Shown: positions 30,075-42,900 of the stretch, piece by piece | How positions within the stretch are numbered: the stretch's first letter is position 1 | Layout: each line of letters begins with the position of its first letter | Origin: Diplonema papillatum | Lineage: Eukaryota > Euglenozoa > Diplonemea > Diplonemida > Diplonemidae | Direction of reading: 5' to 3' | DNA length: 64,000 bases | Assembly: GCA_030068145.1 (NCBI GenBank) | Contig: JAPJBO010000014.1 | Location: forward strand, 558,001-622,000 | Notes under the pieces: model-generated | What the model was told of the DNA's origin: nothing | Database searches by the model: none | What the model saw: only the letters and a program-made list of their open reading frames with translations | Program-made: the position numbers and the translations under genes

Positions 30075-30741
30075 AACAGAGGGAGGGGTTTCGGGGATGC
30101 AACCCCCGGGTGGCGAAAGCATACCTTGCGCGGTGTTGTGTTGCGATTGCGGCGAGCGTCGTGCCAACCCTGTAATGTGCTTCTCGCCGGGGATGGGCGA
30201 GGGGGGGGGGACAAACGAAGAGACCCCGAGCGAGAGAAAAAAAGAAGAAGAACCCCCCCCCCTCTGCTCTCTAACGGGGCGGGCTCAGGGGGGGTGGGAT
30301 AGCAGATCGCGCACGACGTAGCGTTTTCGCGATTTTTGAAATGCGCGGATTTTTTGCTATATCCGCGTAGCGCGTTCGCCTCCCTCCACCCCGTCAGCAG
30401 GTCTACCTCCAGACACCCACAACGTACCGTAGCTTCTGTACACACGTGTTGACCACACCATCAAAATTTTCTACACACCAGCCACCAGTCCGTTGCGATC
30501 GACTTCTCGAAGTGTTGAGCGCCCCCTCCTTCTCCGTGCCTTGGTGGGCCGAGAGAACGACCTCGATCGCCGGCACCACAGTTTGGAACAGCGATCCTCG
30601 ATCCGCCTCCAATTCGCCTTCGAAACCTACGACGCACGCACCAAATTGTTCGGACTCCTGCGCAGGTTGGAAACGGCGCGATTTCCCCATTTTGAAAGGG
30701 AAAAAGCGACTGCGCGACGCCGCAAACCAAGAAAAAAAAAA
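30075..30741. other. Unassigned; possible exon on minus
   Basis: The minus frame from an ATG at 30692 to 30403 encodes about 96 residues of mixed composition, and the opposite strand is open too (30493-30747). Neither shows a family motif. The region ends at an A10 run that serves as the left flank of the transposon at 30742. Confidence 0.25.
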
Positions 30742-32404
30742 GGGTAAAGTCCCTTGTATGGACACCTGACTTTGAAAAAGTCCCTTGTATGGACAGCAAA
30801 CTTTCGAAATTCCCTTGTATGGACACCTGACTATGAAAAAGTCCCTTGTATGGACACCTGACTTTGGAAAAGTCCCTTGTATGGACGAGATATTTTTTTA
30901 TAGCCCCTTGTATGGACAAACTTTCCAGGTCCCTTATATGGACACCTGATTTTGGAAAAGTCCCTTGCACGGTGTAGTGAAACCTGCTTGCTGCACGTCG
31001 ACCCGTGGAATGATCTGATGTTGGGGTTCACCCATGTACACATTAGCGAAGCTGCGGTGAAATTGGAGCCTTCACATTCTGAGTGGAAAGGGTATGAAAA
31101 GCATCAAAGAGCGACATCATGCCGTGTCAGAACAATCCAGAGAAGAAACCACGTTCCGCTTTATGTGTTCCCGGCAAAGTAAGTTCGGTGTCCTGGGGGA
31201 GACCCCCTTCCACAGCAGCCTCGAGTCCTGTGCCCCTGTCAGAAATGAGGCCAAAGTTGCTGCCAGCGTGTATTTCGCTCAGATTTTTGAAGGAATCGAG
31301 ACCATGACTCTGTATCTTCCGTGGTTCCCAAAGCGTAATGGGAATTGTGCCGAGGTTGGCGTCGATGCCAACAGCACTGAAAAGCACCCCCCCCCTTTCC
31401 ATGTGCGCGGCGGCAATGTTTATCAGTGGGACCACGTGGGCGGTCGCACGGATCGCGGCCCCGAAGGCCAGGAAACAAAATGTAAACCGCCTGCCTTCTT
31501 CATCGCGCTTGGTGTACACCCGACTACGCGAGTCCGGATCTACTGCTCTGATGGCAGCAAAATACGGGTTGCTCTCTGTGAACGCCGGAGCTTCGTCGCT
31601 GAAGGTAACAGACCGTTAGCACCCGTTCAAAAAAACTGTCGGCCGATGGAAAAAGTGCACCCACCACTGGCAACACAGAAGTTGTGTCCGGTGACACAGG
31701 GGCAGTCCCAACAGCTTCGTCTTCGTCTTCATCTTCGTCTTCGTTGTCTGATGCATTCCCGGAGTCCGTCTCGTTCGTCTCAGACGCCAAAGACCCGGTT
31801 TTGCCAACAGAGTTTACGCAATGCAGCTCACAATAGTGCACAGGGGTATTCGAGTACGTCGTCCACACAAGTTTGCAATGGAGAGCAGGCTTCCAGACAC
31901 AATAGTGCACCAGGGTATTCGAAAATACGTCGTCCATACAAGGGTCTTTGCAAAAGTATGCCGTCCATACAAGGGACTTTCCAAAAGTCAGGTGTCCATA
32001 CAAGGGACCTTTCAAAAGTATGTCGTCCATACAACGGACTTTCCAAAAGTCAGGTGTCCATACAAGGGACCTTTCAAAAGTATGTCGTCCATACAACGGA
32101 CTTTTCGAACGTACGGCGTCCATATAAGGGTAGGTTCTTCATACAAGGGAATTTTTGAACATCTGCCGTCCATATAAGGGACCAAAAAAGTCTGTCCATA
32201 CAAGGTCCCTTTTGAGAATGTGTGTGTCCATACAAGGGTATTTATTCAGAATCTTCTGTCCATACAAGGGTATTTTGCAAACCTTGTGTCCATACAAGGG
32301 TATTTTGCAAAACTCTGCTGTCCATACAAAGGCCCTTTTAGAAACTAGTGAGCCCATACAAAGGTTTATTCCAAAACTTCGGCTCCGGATAAGGAACTTT
32401 GTCC
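30742..32404 (-). mobile_element. Mutator-like (MULE) element with tandem-array terminal inverted repeats
   Basis: The left end (30742-30980) is an array of about eight 30-31-bp units containing TCCCTTGTATGGACA. The right end (about 31905-32345) is an inverted array of about thirteen units containing TGTCCATACAAGGGA. Terminal sequences GGGTAAAGTCCCTTGTATGG and the inverse of CCGGATAAGGAACTTTGTCC face each other. Runs of A10 (30732-30741) and A9 (32405-32413) abut the ends and could be a 9-bp target duplication, the size typical of MULEs. Between the arrays lies a frameshifted transposase relic (31127-31812, minus). Frameshifts make it non-autonomous now. Confidence 0.7.
31127..31812 (-). pseudogene. 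MULE transposase relic
   Basis: Minus-strand frames carry VPLINIAAAHMERGGVLFSA followed by VGIDANLGTIPITL. This resembles the MULE transposase core, where an IDGTHLKG-like motif precedes a TATGQDGN-like motif and FPLAF. The continuation (LGTTEDTESWSRFL, like the family's ESWxWF) is in another frame, so at least one frameshift is present. Upstream is an acidic segment (DNEDEDEDEDE). A 24-nt stretch bounded by GT and CAG near 31600-31625 could be a tiny intron or a chance feature. Confidence 0.6.
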
Positions 32405-34208
32405 AAAAAAAAACGCCTCCCCCGCACAGGGCGGGCCTGTCCCGGGTTGGAGGGAGGAGGCGGCTGCGCGGCACGCCCGCGCACACGCCGCGAAAAATCC
32501 GACTCTTCTGCAGGTCGCATGTTTCGGGTTGCAGGGAAAAGCCGACGTGCGACCCGCGCGCCATCGGCTTGTGTTAGGACGGGTAACGCGCGGAACCTGA
32601 GTATCGGCAGAGGACAGCGGTGTGAGTCTGGTTTGTCAGGCGGTCCGACGTTCTCGACACGGAGGCGCACGCCCCCCGTCCCGGGACAAAGGGAACCCCC
32701 GAAGAAACCACGAGGAACAACCTGACCCCAACACTACAAGATACAGACAGGTGAGAGGGTCTGACCACCCGCGCACAGGACGCACATACCTTCCATGTTG
32801 TCGCGATCGTCCGCGGGCGCGCTGGCCCATGGGCTGATGAACCTGGCGTGGCACGGTTCGAGCCTCCCCAGCTCGCACGCATTCTCCACCGAACGGTTTC
32901 CGTCCCGTTTTTTGTTGGTCCAAGCCATCGGCAAAGCCAAGCCAAAAAAGGGCAAGAGGGCGAAGATTCTTTGAACTTCTTGGCGTCAAAAAAAAAAAGA
33001 AGACAAAGAAAAAAAAGAGAGGAGTGTGGTGGAGGAGGAGGTGGTGGTGGCGGCGGAGAAGAAGGCAGCAGGCTGCTCAGACGCAGAACAGCACGCGAGG
33101 TTGCCAGGTTGAGAGGGAGATAGAGGATGAGATGAGAATTGGCGAAGGGCGGGTTGTGGAGTCGCGTCCAAGGCAGGAGGATTGAAAGATGGTAGTTGAA
33201 CTGATGTGTGTCCTCCTATCTGCTCGGCCATCACTCCTGGTGGAACCGTGTGCAGACGGGACAGCGACGGCTGATCGCAGCTCGACGAACCCTTTTTTTA
33301 AAGGCGAATTCACTTGAACTCGCGAGCACAATACCGGGCTGTAAGCTCCTGCAACGGAGGTATTGAACCAGTATCTCTTTTCTCTTTTCAGTTTGGCAAC
33401 TCAATTCTTGCAGTAGCTCTTTCCAGTTTTTCAGTTTTTTTGAGGGTGAATGGGCAGTGCGAAACACCAGCGGAATGCGACAGAAGGGGCTGGCATCTTA
33501 GTTTAATGTCTACGCAGAGCTTTGCTTGCCATGCTCGCAAGCAGATCTTCTTCTTCGAAGAAGAAGAAGAAAAAGAGTCGGAACCACCATTTTCCGCTCG
33601 GGAGGGCAAGTGAGTGTAAGTGTCAGGAAAACAGATGGCGCCAGCCTGCAGCACGCGGGCACGGCTCATGGACCGCCATGGCTGGCTGTCAACGGGTGGT
33701 CAGCCAGCATGCGGCATTCGACCATCGTTGTACGCAAAAAGATCGCGCAAAGCTGGTTTCTTGATATAAGAAGCCGGTGTTTTTAAGTTTTTAAGTCGAG
33801 TCGGGGCGTTGGGGCAGAATCGGAGACCAGAAGGAGATAGCAACATGGACATGTTCGTACAAACTTTTATGGGTGAAGGTTTGCATTTTCTAGCGTTTAT
33901 TGTGGTTTAGAGGTTCGGTGTTTTAGGGTCTCCGGTTGACCATTGATTTTCAAGTGGGGACTCAGGACATGTGTTCGAGTAAAGACTTGCAATTTTCATG
34001 GGAGATTCGCTACGCGACACGGCAATGATGGCGATTTACCCGTTGCAATAGTGGGGAGAAGGCAGTGTGGACTCCGCGGGACGTGTCTAAAGCTGGCCTT
34101 GTGGTTTGTCAGTTCGGTGTGCAGCCCTTCCCATTTCTTTAGACTTAAAGTCTTTGATAGATCTGGGCCCAGAGCCACAGATTCTTGATCTCTCGTCACG
34201 TTCCACGG

Positions 34209-34296
34209 GTCTCATCAGATCCACCCCTCCCTGGAGCTGCCTAGAATTGCCTGGTGCTGTCTGTTACGGCTTATCAATCAGGAGATGGCTGGCTTA
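34209..34296. mobile_element. MITE remnant (GAGCCGGTCC family)
   Basis: Shares GAGCTGCCTAGAATTGCCTG and TGGTGCTGTCTGTTACGGCT with the interior of 3926 and 45015. Terminal repeats are not preserved. Confidence 0.5.
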
Positions 34297-34737
34297 AAAT
34301 AAGAATCCGAAATACAAACTGGGTGTGGACAGAGCGCCTGTGTCTTTCCCCCGCGGATCAAACAACTGTGCACTGTGTTGACTAGCGGCTGCCAAAAGAA
34401 ATGCCGCGGCACCCCTTTGTAAGAAGAAGATCGCCGTAAGACGATGGTAACAACCGAGCCCACGTTGTGAGAGCAAACCGGCCGACGCCTTGTAAGAGTA
34501 GCGTTCATCGTCTCCTCCGACCTCCAGTAGTGACCGTCGGACAAACGCTCACCTTTCTCTTTTCCACTTTCCGTGGATCGTGCACAGGAGGTGCTCACCA
34601 TAAAGAACACCACTTATTCAGTGTCGTAATACGAATCCAGAGCGGCAAATACTCGCAATCAGCTTCTTCTGATAGGAAATTCATCGTTACACCAAAAGAA
34701 AACACGGCTCTTTCCTCGATGCGAAACGTCGAGTTCG

Positions 34738-34825
34738 TTGGGGGAAAAATCTTAGTGCAGTGCTCAGGTAGAATCTTGTCTCTCATGGACGTTTGATGCT
34801 AGCATCATGTCTTCTTCGCGTGGGG
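34738..34825 (+). repeat. R1 palindrome element
   Basis: GGGGGAAAAATCTTAGTGCA, then the palindrome TTGATGCTAGCATCAT (one mismatch) and GTCTTCTTCGCG. Confidence 0.8.
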
Positions 34826-36469
34826 GGTCGTTGCATAATGGTCTAGCTTGAGGGGAATTGTAAGGTTTTTCTTCGCGTGGGGGGGTGGAAACAACTCACA
34901 ACATGGAATGGTCCTTTTGGACATGAGGGGCAACACGGGGCCTTCACACTGGTTGTTGTTGCAACGACAAAGGATAGGCAACGTGTCCCGTGCCCCGTCG
35001 CGCGCGCAGACAGCAAGCAGAAGAATCGCCAATTTCGCGCCTTGACGGATACCCGCTGAAGTCTCCAGGGTGCAAGATACCTCGTTCAGCAGATGCTTGA
35101 CACCAGTTCTGTCTCCACGGGCTCAGGATTCGGACTCCCCTGCTTTGCGCTCCCTGCAACGTCAATATTGCGATACCTCGCACCGGTCGGTCAAAGCCAC
35201 TTACTGGGGAAGATCAGAACAAGGGAATGATGCTTTCCGACGCACCGAACGGCGTATTCTGTTCAGGTGAACAGAATACAGAACGTTGGTGAACTTGGCA
35301 TAACTAGGAGGACCCCCCTCTCTTTTTGCCCGCCAAAGGGAAACTGGAAATTGTCAGCGGAATGAACCCTGTTGGATCTGACTCGAGCCTGACTTGAAGT
35401 TTTGCACTGTGGTGAAACGTTTTTGAAACAGAATTTCTGCGGCGCTCATAGAAAGCTTGTCAGCGAAAGTTCACTTAGTGCCCCGGATAAATTGGGGTAT
35501 TACGCGTTTGTCGGAAAATGGACTTCTTGCTCGCAACGCTTGAGCGTTCGTGTTCTCAAGACTCTCGTGCTCGGTGTGGTTCTTTGTATTTCGCGTTGCG
35601 GACACGGGTACTAGGGGGAGCAAGTCCGCGGACGTGACCAGTGAAGCGCTTGCTGTCGCTCCCGTTGTCATCCATCCAGTCGGGGTACTGCCCATTGTGT
35701 TACCAACAACTTCGAGTTCAATGTCGAAGACGGCCCGTCCCTACCGCTACTGAGCGGGTGTGCGGGGATGTATAGCGTTGATTGTGCGCCGGTGCATTCA
35801 TCCCGGTCAACAATTCGCTTGTTGGGCGCCCGCTACCGCCGAAGGCACTGTGAAAGTGTTTCCGCAAATTCGACATGGTGGCCATTTTCTAGAGAACCTG
35901 GGCATCCTCTTTGGTGACCACTTTGTCGTTCTAGGTGACAACCTGGGCGTCCTCTCTATTTCTTTCGGCGAGTGGGGTTACCCTTATCGGTGTCCTAAGG
36001 GATTGGGTAGCAACATCGTCCGACGGACACGGCCAAATGCCCATTTCTTTTGTTCTTTCGGCCAATGCCCGGGTCTACATGCCGGGCAACGACCGTTGCA
36101 GTCAGTTTTTGCGCTGTTGGCGATGAACGCTTTTGTTCATTGTCTTCCTCGAGCTCTTCTTTGCTGCATCAATCGAGCTTCTTTGTTGCATCAACAGATG
36201 CGGCCATGACCGATCCACTGTGGGTCCCCTGCACTATTCGCGTTTGACCAGTCAGTTTCTGACCGTGTGGTCGCAGAGCCATGCCTGTCGGGGTTTACCG
36301 CTGCGTAGCGCGGTGCGATCGCGTGCCGCGGGAGGCTTGCTCGCATTGCGGGTGTGCACGGGACCACTTTTTTAGAAGTGCCAACGCAACGACCGTTGAA
36401 AGAGAGCATCACGCGGGATTTCCCACGACCGACGCGCTCTCCAGCAGCCGGTGCCTCTGGAAGGCAGTT

Positions 36470-37906
<1,437 letters not shown>

Positions 37907-38059
37907 CTGCGGGTTGATCCGAGCCCAAAGAAATGCGTAGTTTTGTTTTATTCTTTTAGGGTGCTCTGACTTTTTTTTTTGCTTCTGGTCCCGCGTGCGT
38001 ACAGATTTCTGAGAACCGTCGGAAAAAAAGATAATCCAAGAAAAAGATAACTTGCACAA

Positions 38060-39124
38060 GAAGTGACCACTACGTTACAAACTGGTCGGTTCGCCTGTGT
38101 CTCGTCGTGCTGTGGAAGGGTTCTAAAGCACGCGCTCTCAGTGTGTCCAGAACAGCACCAGGCCACAGCTACAGAGAACGCTGTGAACGCTGTATGAACG
38201 CTCTGGAGGCTATCAAAGCCCGTCTTGGGACCGCTCAATACAGCAGACAACCCGTGGTTGTATTAAATGAGGATACCGCAGCCGAGCAGGCATCTCTTCT
38301 TGTGTACGTCCGGGAGAAGTATGGAACTGCACCTTGTCAAGCTGCGGAGCTGCGAGGATACACAACAACAAGATGTCCTCTCATTGTCGACAAAACCGAC
38401 CTCCTCGAGTGCCCAACACTTGTAGCCCAAATAGGAGAGAATTGCTGAGGAAGATTTGAGGGGGTGTTTAAGTATGTAAGCTGACATCCGTCACGAGGAC
38501 ACCTTCAGACCGTCGCCCGCTGCCCCGAGGCGCACCAATCGGCCTCATCAAGATACAGAATCTGCACCAGCCTATTCACGGAATCTTCCGGGCAAGTGTA
38601 TCCCAAGCCAAGCTTCACCAGGGTGCCTTGTCTCAACTCATCGAGGAAACACATTGCAAATTGACATTTCCTGAGGAGGCTGCTACGAGTACAGTGGGCG
38701 AGGGAGACAATGCTAGTGAGATCAAGCTGTCATCCGTGTTTGCCACCAAGGGAGTGATGTCCTGTACTGCCCATGTCGAGTGGACCTTGAACCTGATGAT
38801 ATTCTACAACGGAATTCAAAGATCTGTGATCTGTGTCGATAACGTGAACTGCACCCTGTGAAAATGTTGATCAACGAGTCTGTGCCCGCCACATCGCAGT
38901 CTCAGAGTCAGCCACGACAGATGTGACGCCTTAATGAAGCAGAGGCTCAGAGAAAAACGCCTTTATATGCCCTAGTTTTTTTGGTGGTGTGGTTTGCGGA
39001 GCGAGTGTACAGGGTATAAACCTCTCTGGGGGGAGGTTTCCTGTATTAGCACATTTTCGTTGGCTTTGTTTTCTCTTCCATGTGCAACCGTTGTTCCGGA
39101 AAGGTTCCCGTCAGTACAGATGTA
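38060..39124 (+). other. Unassigned ORF pair (38107-38448 and 38628-38861)
   Basis: Two consecutive plus-strand frames of 113 and 77 residues have ordinary amino-acid composition, unlike the surrounding repeat-derived frames. They could be pieces of one degenerate gene or element. No motif is recognised; no splice link was found. Confidence 0.25.
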
Positions 39125-39368
39125 CTATTAAGAAAACAATACAACTACAAAGTGGGTCTTGTTTGTTGAACGCTTATGCCCGCCATTAAACCCAGATGTG
39201 CCTGGGTTTCGTGTGGGCTACAGGACATTTACCTCCTTTGAGATTGGAATATTGTTGCGATAGTGGGTAGTCATCGGCATGCTGATGAGTACCACACTAT
39301 ACCTTTGAGCTTTCGCAACTGGCAGTCTCCTCAAGTATTTCCTACAAAGCAGGTGCTTATTACGGGTT
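39125..39368 (+). repeat. Dispersed repeat family R4
   Basis: AATACAACTACAAAGTGGGT, TTTGTTGAACGCTTATGCCC, then GCAACTGGCAGTCTCCTCAA and TACAAAGCAGGTGCTTAT. The same order occurs at 59672-59830; the last third also at 55335-55405. Confidence 0.85.
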
Positions 39369-39779
39369 TGCGGGGTTTACGGGTTTACGGGTCTACTGCT
39401 CAGCATTTTTTAGTACTAACAATCTTGTGGGTTGCCCCTCAATGTATTGTGCAGGCTAAAAAAGACGTAGGCAGCGTGTTTTGGTGGTTGATCAGAATTC
39501 CATTCCTGAATACACAGGGTAAATACAAGTGGGAAAACGATCAACCGGCACGCACAAACAGAACGAAGCGCCTGTCTTTTTTTTGGTAGTGAGCACTAAA
39601 AAGGGCGGACGGAGAGGTCGCACAGGCGAATATAAAGCCGTTCCCGTCTCGGCCCAGCACTTCGGCGGAGGTGCACGAAGCCATTAGGAACTTCGTATAC
39701 AAGACCTTTCCTTTGATCGGACAGCCTTGAATGTTTACATCACTGTGCACACTCCACAAACAGACTTCATCCTGGAGGA

Positions 39780-39994
39780 TTAACATGCAGGGTCAAAACC
39801 TTGTGTCTTTTTAAAACGCTCCCGCGGGGCCGATGGACCCCAAAAAAAAAAGTTGGAAAAAAAAAATTGCTCAACGTCTTCAAAAATTACTGCAGAGTTT
39901 GTTCCAAAATTTTAAAATTCAAAAAACCCATTTTTTTTTCCAGAAACAAAATTTTGGCCATTTTCAAAAAGACACAAGGTTTTGACCCTGCATG
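39780..39994. repeat. Imperfect inverted repeat around an A/T-rich core
   Basis: TTAACATGCAGGGTCAAAACCTTGTGTCTTTTT near 39781-39813 pairs with AAAAAGACACAAGGTTTTGACCCTGCATGTTAA near 39966-39998. The two arms are about 33 bp and almost perfectly complementary, separated by about 150 bp including A/T tracts. This is a transposon-like foldback. Its right arm reaches the stop codon of the RBBP6-like gene. Confidence 0.8.
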
Positions 39995-42900
39995 TTAAGG
40001 AGACTGGAACAAGGCGTCAACCGTTAGAGTTCGACTGGGGGACCTTGGCACAAAGTGAGGCTGTGCTGGACGTCCGGGAGGCAAAGATGTCGTGGATAAG
40101 GCGGCAGTGGTTGGCGCCGTGGGAGTTCCTCCTCGGCTCTTCATGTAGCTAAACGCCGAGAAATCGTCTTGTATCCAGTCGTGTACGGTAGTGGCCGGCA
40201 AGGTCAAGAAGACCGCCCGCGGTTCAGGTACCGCCTGGCCTTCAGGAGGAGCGTGACAACGAGCCCGACCTGTTAGAGATCCCGCATTGGCCGAGACAAA
40301 CAGGAGGCATTGCAAGAACGTGCTTGGATTGGATATGTTATCAACAGCCCACTGGTCCCGTCTGCGCCGTGTTTCGGTCCTAAAGCCACGGACACGTAAG
40401 GCGTGTAAAACCCCCGTCATCAGCGCGGAACCTACACAGGGGACCAAGAGCTTGTGTTCGCACCTGCGGGACAGCGACAGCGCACACGAAGTGCAGGACG
40501 TTCCACGACTCCGAAAGCAAGGCAGCGCCTTGCTGGCAATGCTATCTGTGCACTCGACGGTCGGAATGCGCCCCACATGCCACACGTCTGGAAGCAGCAG
40601 CGCGGCCAGAAGTCTTCGCGGTGGAGAAAGATGGTTTCGCGCGCTAGGAGGGTGGCTGAGTGAAATGCTCTGGTCGGCTGAGGACGATGTGCCCACAGCA
40701 GAGGGCGGGCTTGCCGTCAAGTTCTGCGCGACGTGCGTGACGGTCGCAGAGCGCTGCGGAGGGTCGCACGAGGGTGTCCGGACATGCCGGCGTGCAAAGA
40801 CTGCAAGAGGATATCGGACCTGCGCAACCGGCGGCCTGGCCAGTGCTGCAAACGAGGCCACCACCACCGCTACCAGGTATTGCAACGACGCGAGCAACAG
40901 CGCCGCAGAAAGCGCGAGGATTCGCCAGCGCCTGACACACCCGGGGCTGAATCGAAGGAACAGGGGGGACGAGCGCCACTAGGACGCCGCAGCAAAGCAG
41001 CGAGACCGGCAGCGACCACAGAGCAAAGCCCAACCACACCTCGAGAGGAGAACACACGAAAGTGCAGCAAACTCCACCCCGGAACGCGGACGGGCGGGCG
41101 CCGGCCCCGGCCCCGCCAATTACGCCGTCACCAGCAGGGAAGGCATCAGCGCCGGTAAAGCGAAGACGAGAGACGCGACCCCCCAACGGAAGAAGAAGTG
41201 CCCAGCGCCGCCCGTAAAAAAAAAGCGAAGGCAAAGGCCGCAGGGTTAGTTGTCGACAACTTGTTTTGTGTTGATGCGTCATCCAGATGTAAATCTGAAG
41301 CCGCCCACGTCAAATTTTGTTAAGCATTGAGTTCTTTTAAGTACATGAACCACATGGATTAGCATGCACTTGTTAAGCATTGAGTTCGCAAGTACATGAA
41401 CCACTTGGATTAGCATGCACTGATTGTTAAGCATTGAGTTATTTTGAGTACATGAACCATACAGTCCACGAAATCTACCAATTACGCAGTACACACCTGA
41501 TGCGAGCGACTGCAGCAAAAAACGCTTCTGCTGTTCCTTCCTTTCGGCGCGCTTCTGCTCAGCGGCTTGCAACTGGAGTCTCGCTGTGTGGTTTTCGTTA
41601 GTTTCACTAGTGGGCACCAACTTCGGGCTTGCGAAGGAGGCGCACGGCGGGGAGCGAACGACGGAAGCCAACAGACTGGAAGAAGAACCTCTCCATGGCT
41701 CAAACGAGAGACCACGACACCAAAAAGAGCGCACTGTACGTCCTCACAATCTGAGCATTCGCCGCTCAGCCCGCTCAGCCAAGGAGCGGTGGAGGTGAAA
41801 TCTTAGCTCAAATGTTTAAGGCGGTTAGAAAATCGACCCAAGGTATCAGTGGGTAAGCGCATGTCGACCCCGCCACAGACCCAGAATTAATCTGTAGGTG
41901 CACCGTCGGAATAGGGTTGAGAGAGAGAGAGAGACGAGTTAGAGTGCAGGGACCATCTCTCCGAGGAGTATCCGGTCGCCCCACTACTATCCCGTACTAC
42001 TACGGCGGGCGTAAGTCGTTGCGCCGTGGGCGCGGAGCGAGCCGTGGCCCAGTCAAAGATGACTGTTGCACCGATGGTGGCGCAGCCGGGGGCGTTCTGA
42101 CTGGCGGACGAGACCGCCTGGCAGGCGTGTGTTGACACGTTGTTCCGCGGGCTCTCCTCCTTTTGGCAATAGCCCGTCCTATGGCGGCGGCTAGCATCTT
42201 GACGGAGAATCTCAACTCCCACTGAACAAAGGATCTGTAGGTGCCCCGTCGGAATAGAATTGAGAGAGAGAGAGACGAGTTAGAGTGCAGGGACCATCTC
42301 TCCGGGGAGTTTCCGGTCTCCTCACTTCTCTTCGCACTGCTACGGCGGGCGTAAGTCGCTCCGGAGGCGCGCTGCAGGTTGCGGCTCTGCTACAGTGAGT
42401 GGCGGCGCCGGAGTTGGTGCTGCAGCGGGCGCTCTGGCCGGCGGGTGAGAATTGATAAAACTATACACACCTTGCTCCTGCAACGCGACCTTCTGCCTCT
42501 CCTTGAGCTGGAGGGCGAGGAACTGCTCCTCGGTCAGGAGCTGCGGGCCGCGGCCGAGCGGCGGGCTGGGGGCCGCCGCCGCGGCCGGGCTGGGCGGCAG
42601 GTGCGGCTTCGAAGGCGACGGCGGCTGCTGCGGGGGCTGCTGCTGCTGCGGGGGCTGCTGCTGCTGCTGCTGCTGCGGCAGCTGCTGCGGCGAAGCCGGC
42701 GGCGGCGCGGGGCCGCCGGCCGGGGTTTTGGGGAGCGCGTCGAGCTTTTTGAGGGCCTCCTTCTCCTCCCGGTCGGCCCGCTCCTTCGCCCGGAGCTGCT
42801 CCTCGAGGATGCTCTGGCGCAGCTCCTCCTCCTTCGTCTTGCGGTACTCCTTTTCGAACGCGTCGCACAGCTCGCGGAGCTTCCGCCCCACGATGATCTC

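Larger units (their letters stand above)
32405..36469. other. No gene seen; several repeat fragments
   Basis: R2 fragments at 32575-32645 and 33237-33290, an R1-like piece at 33485-33570 (CTTCTTCTTCGAAGAAGAAG palindrome), a MITE remnant at 34209-34296 and R1 at 34738-34825. The plus frame at 35760-36209 (149 codons) has no family features. GAA/TTC-rich and GGT-rich simple sequence lies near 33005-33060. Confidence 0.4.

Noticed and set aside
31094-32158. 354-codon plus-strand ORF across the MULE
   Set aside because: It runs through transposase antisense and into the tandem end-repeats. The minus strand shows transposase-like motifs.
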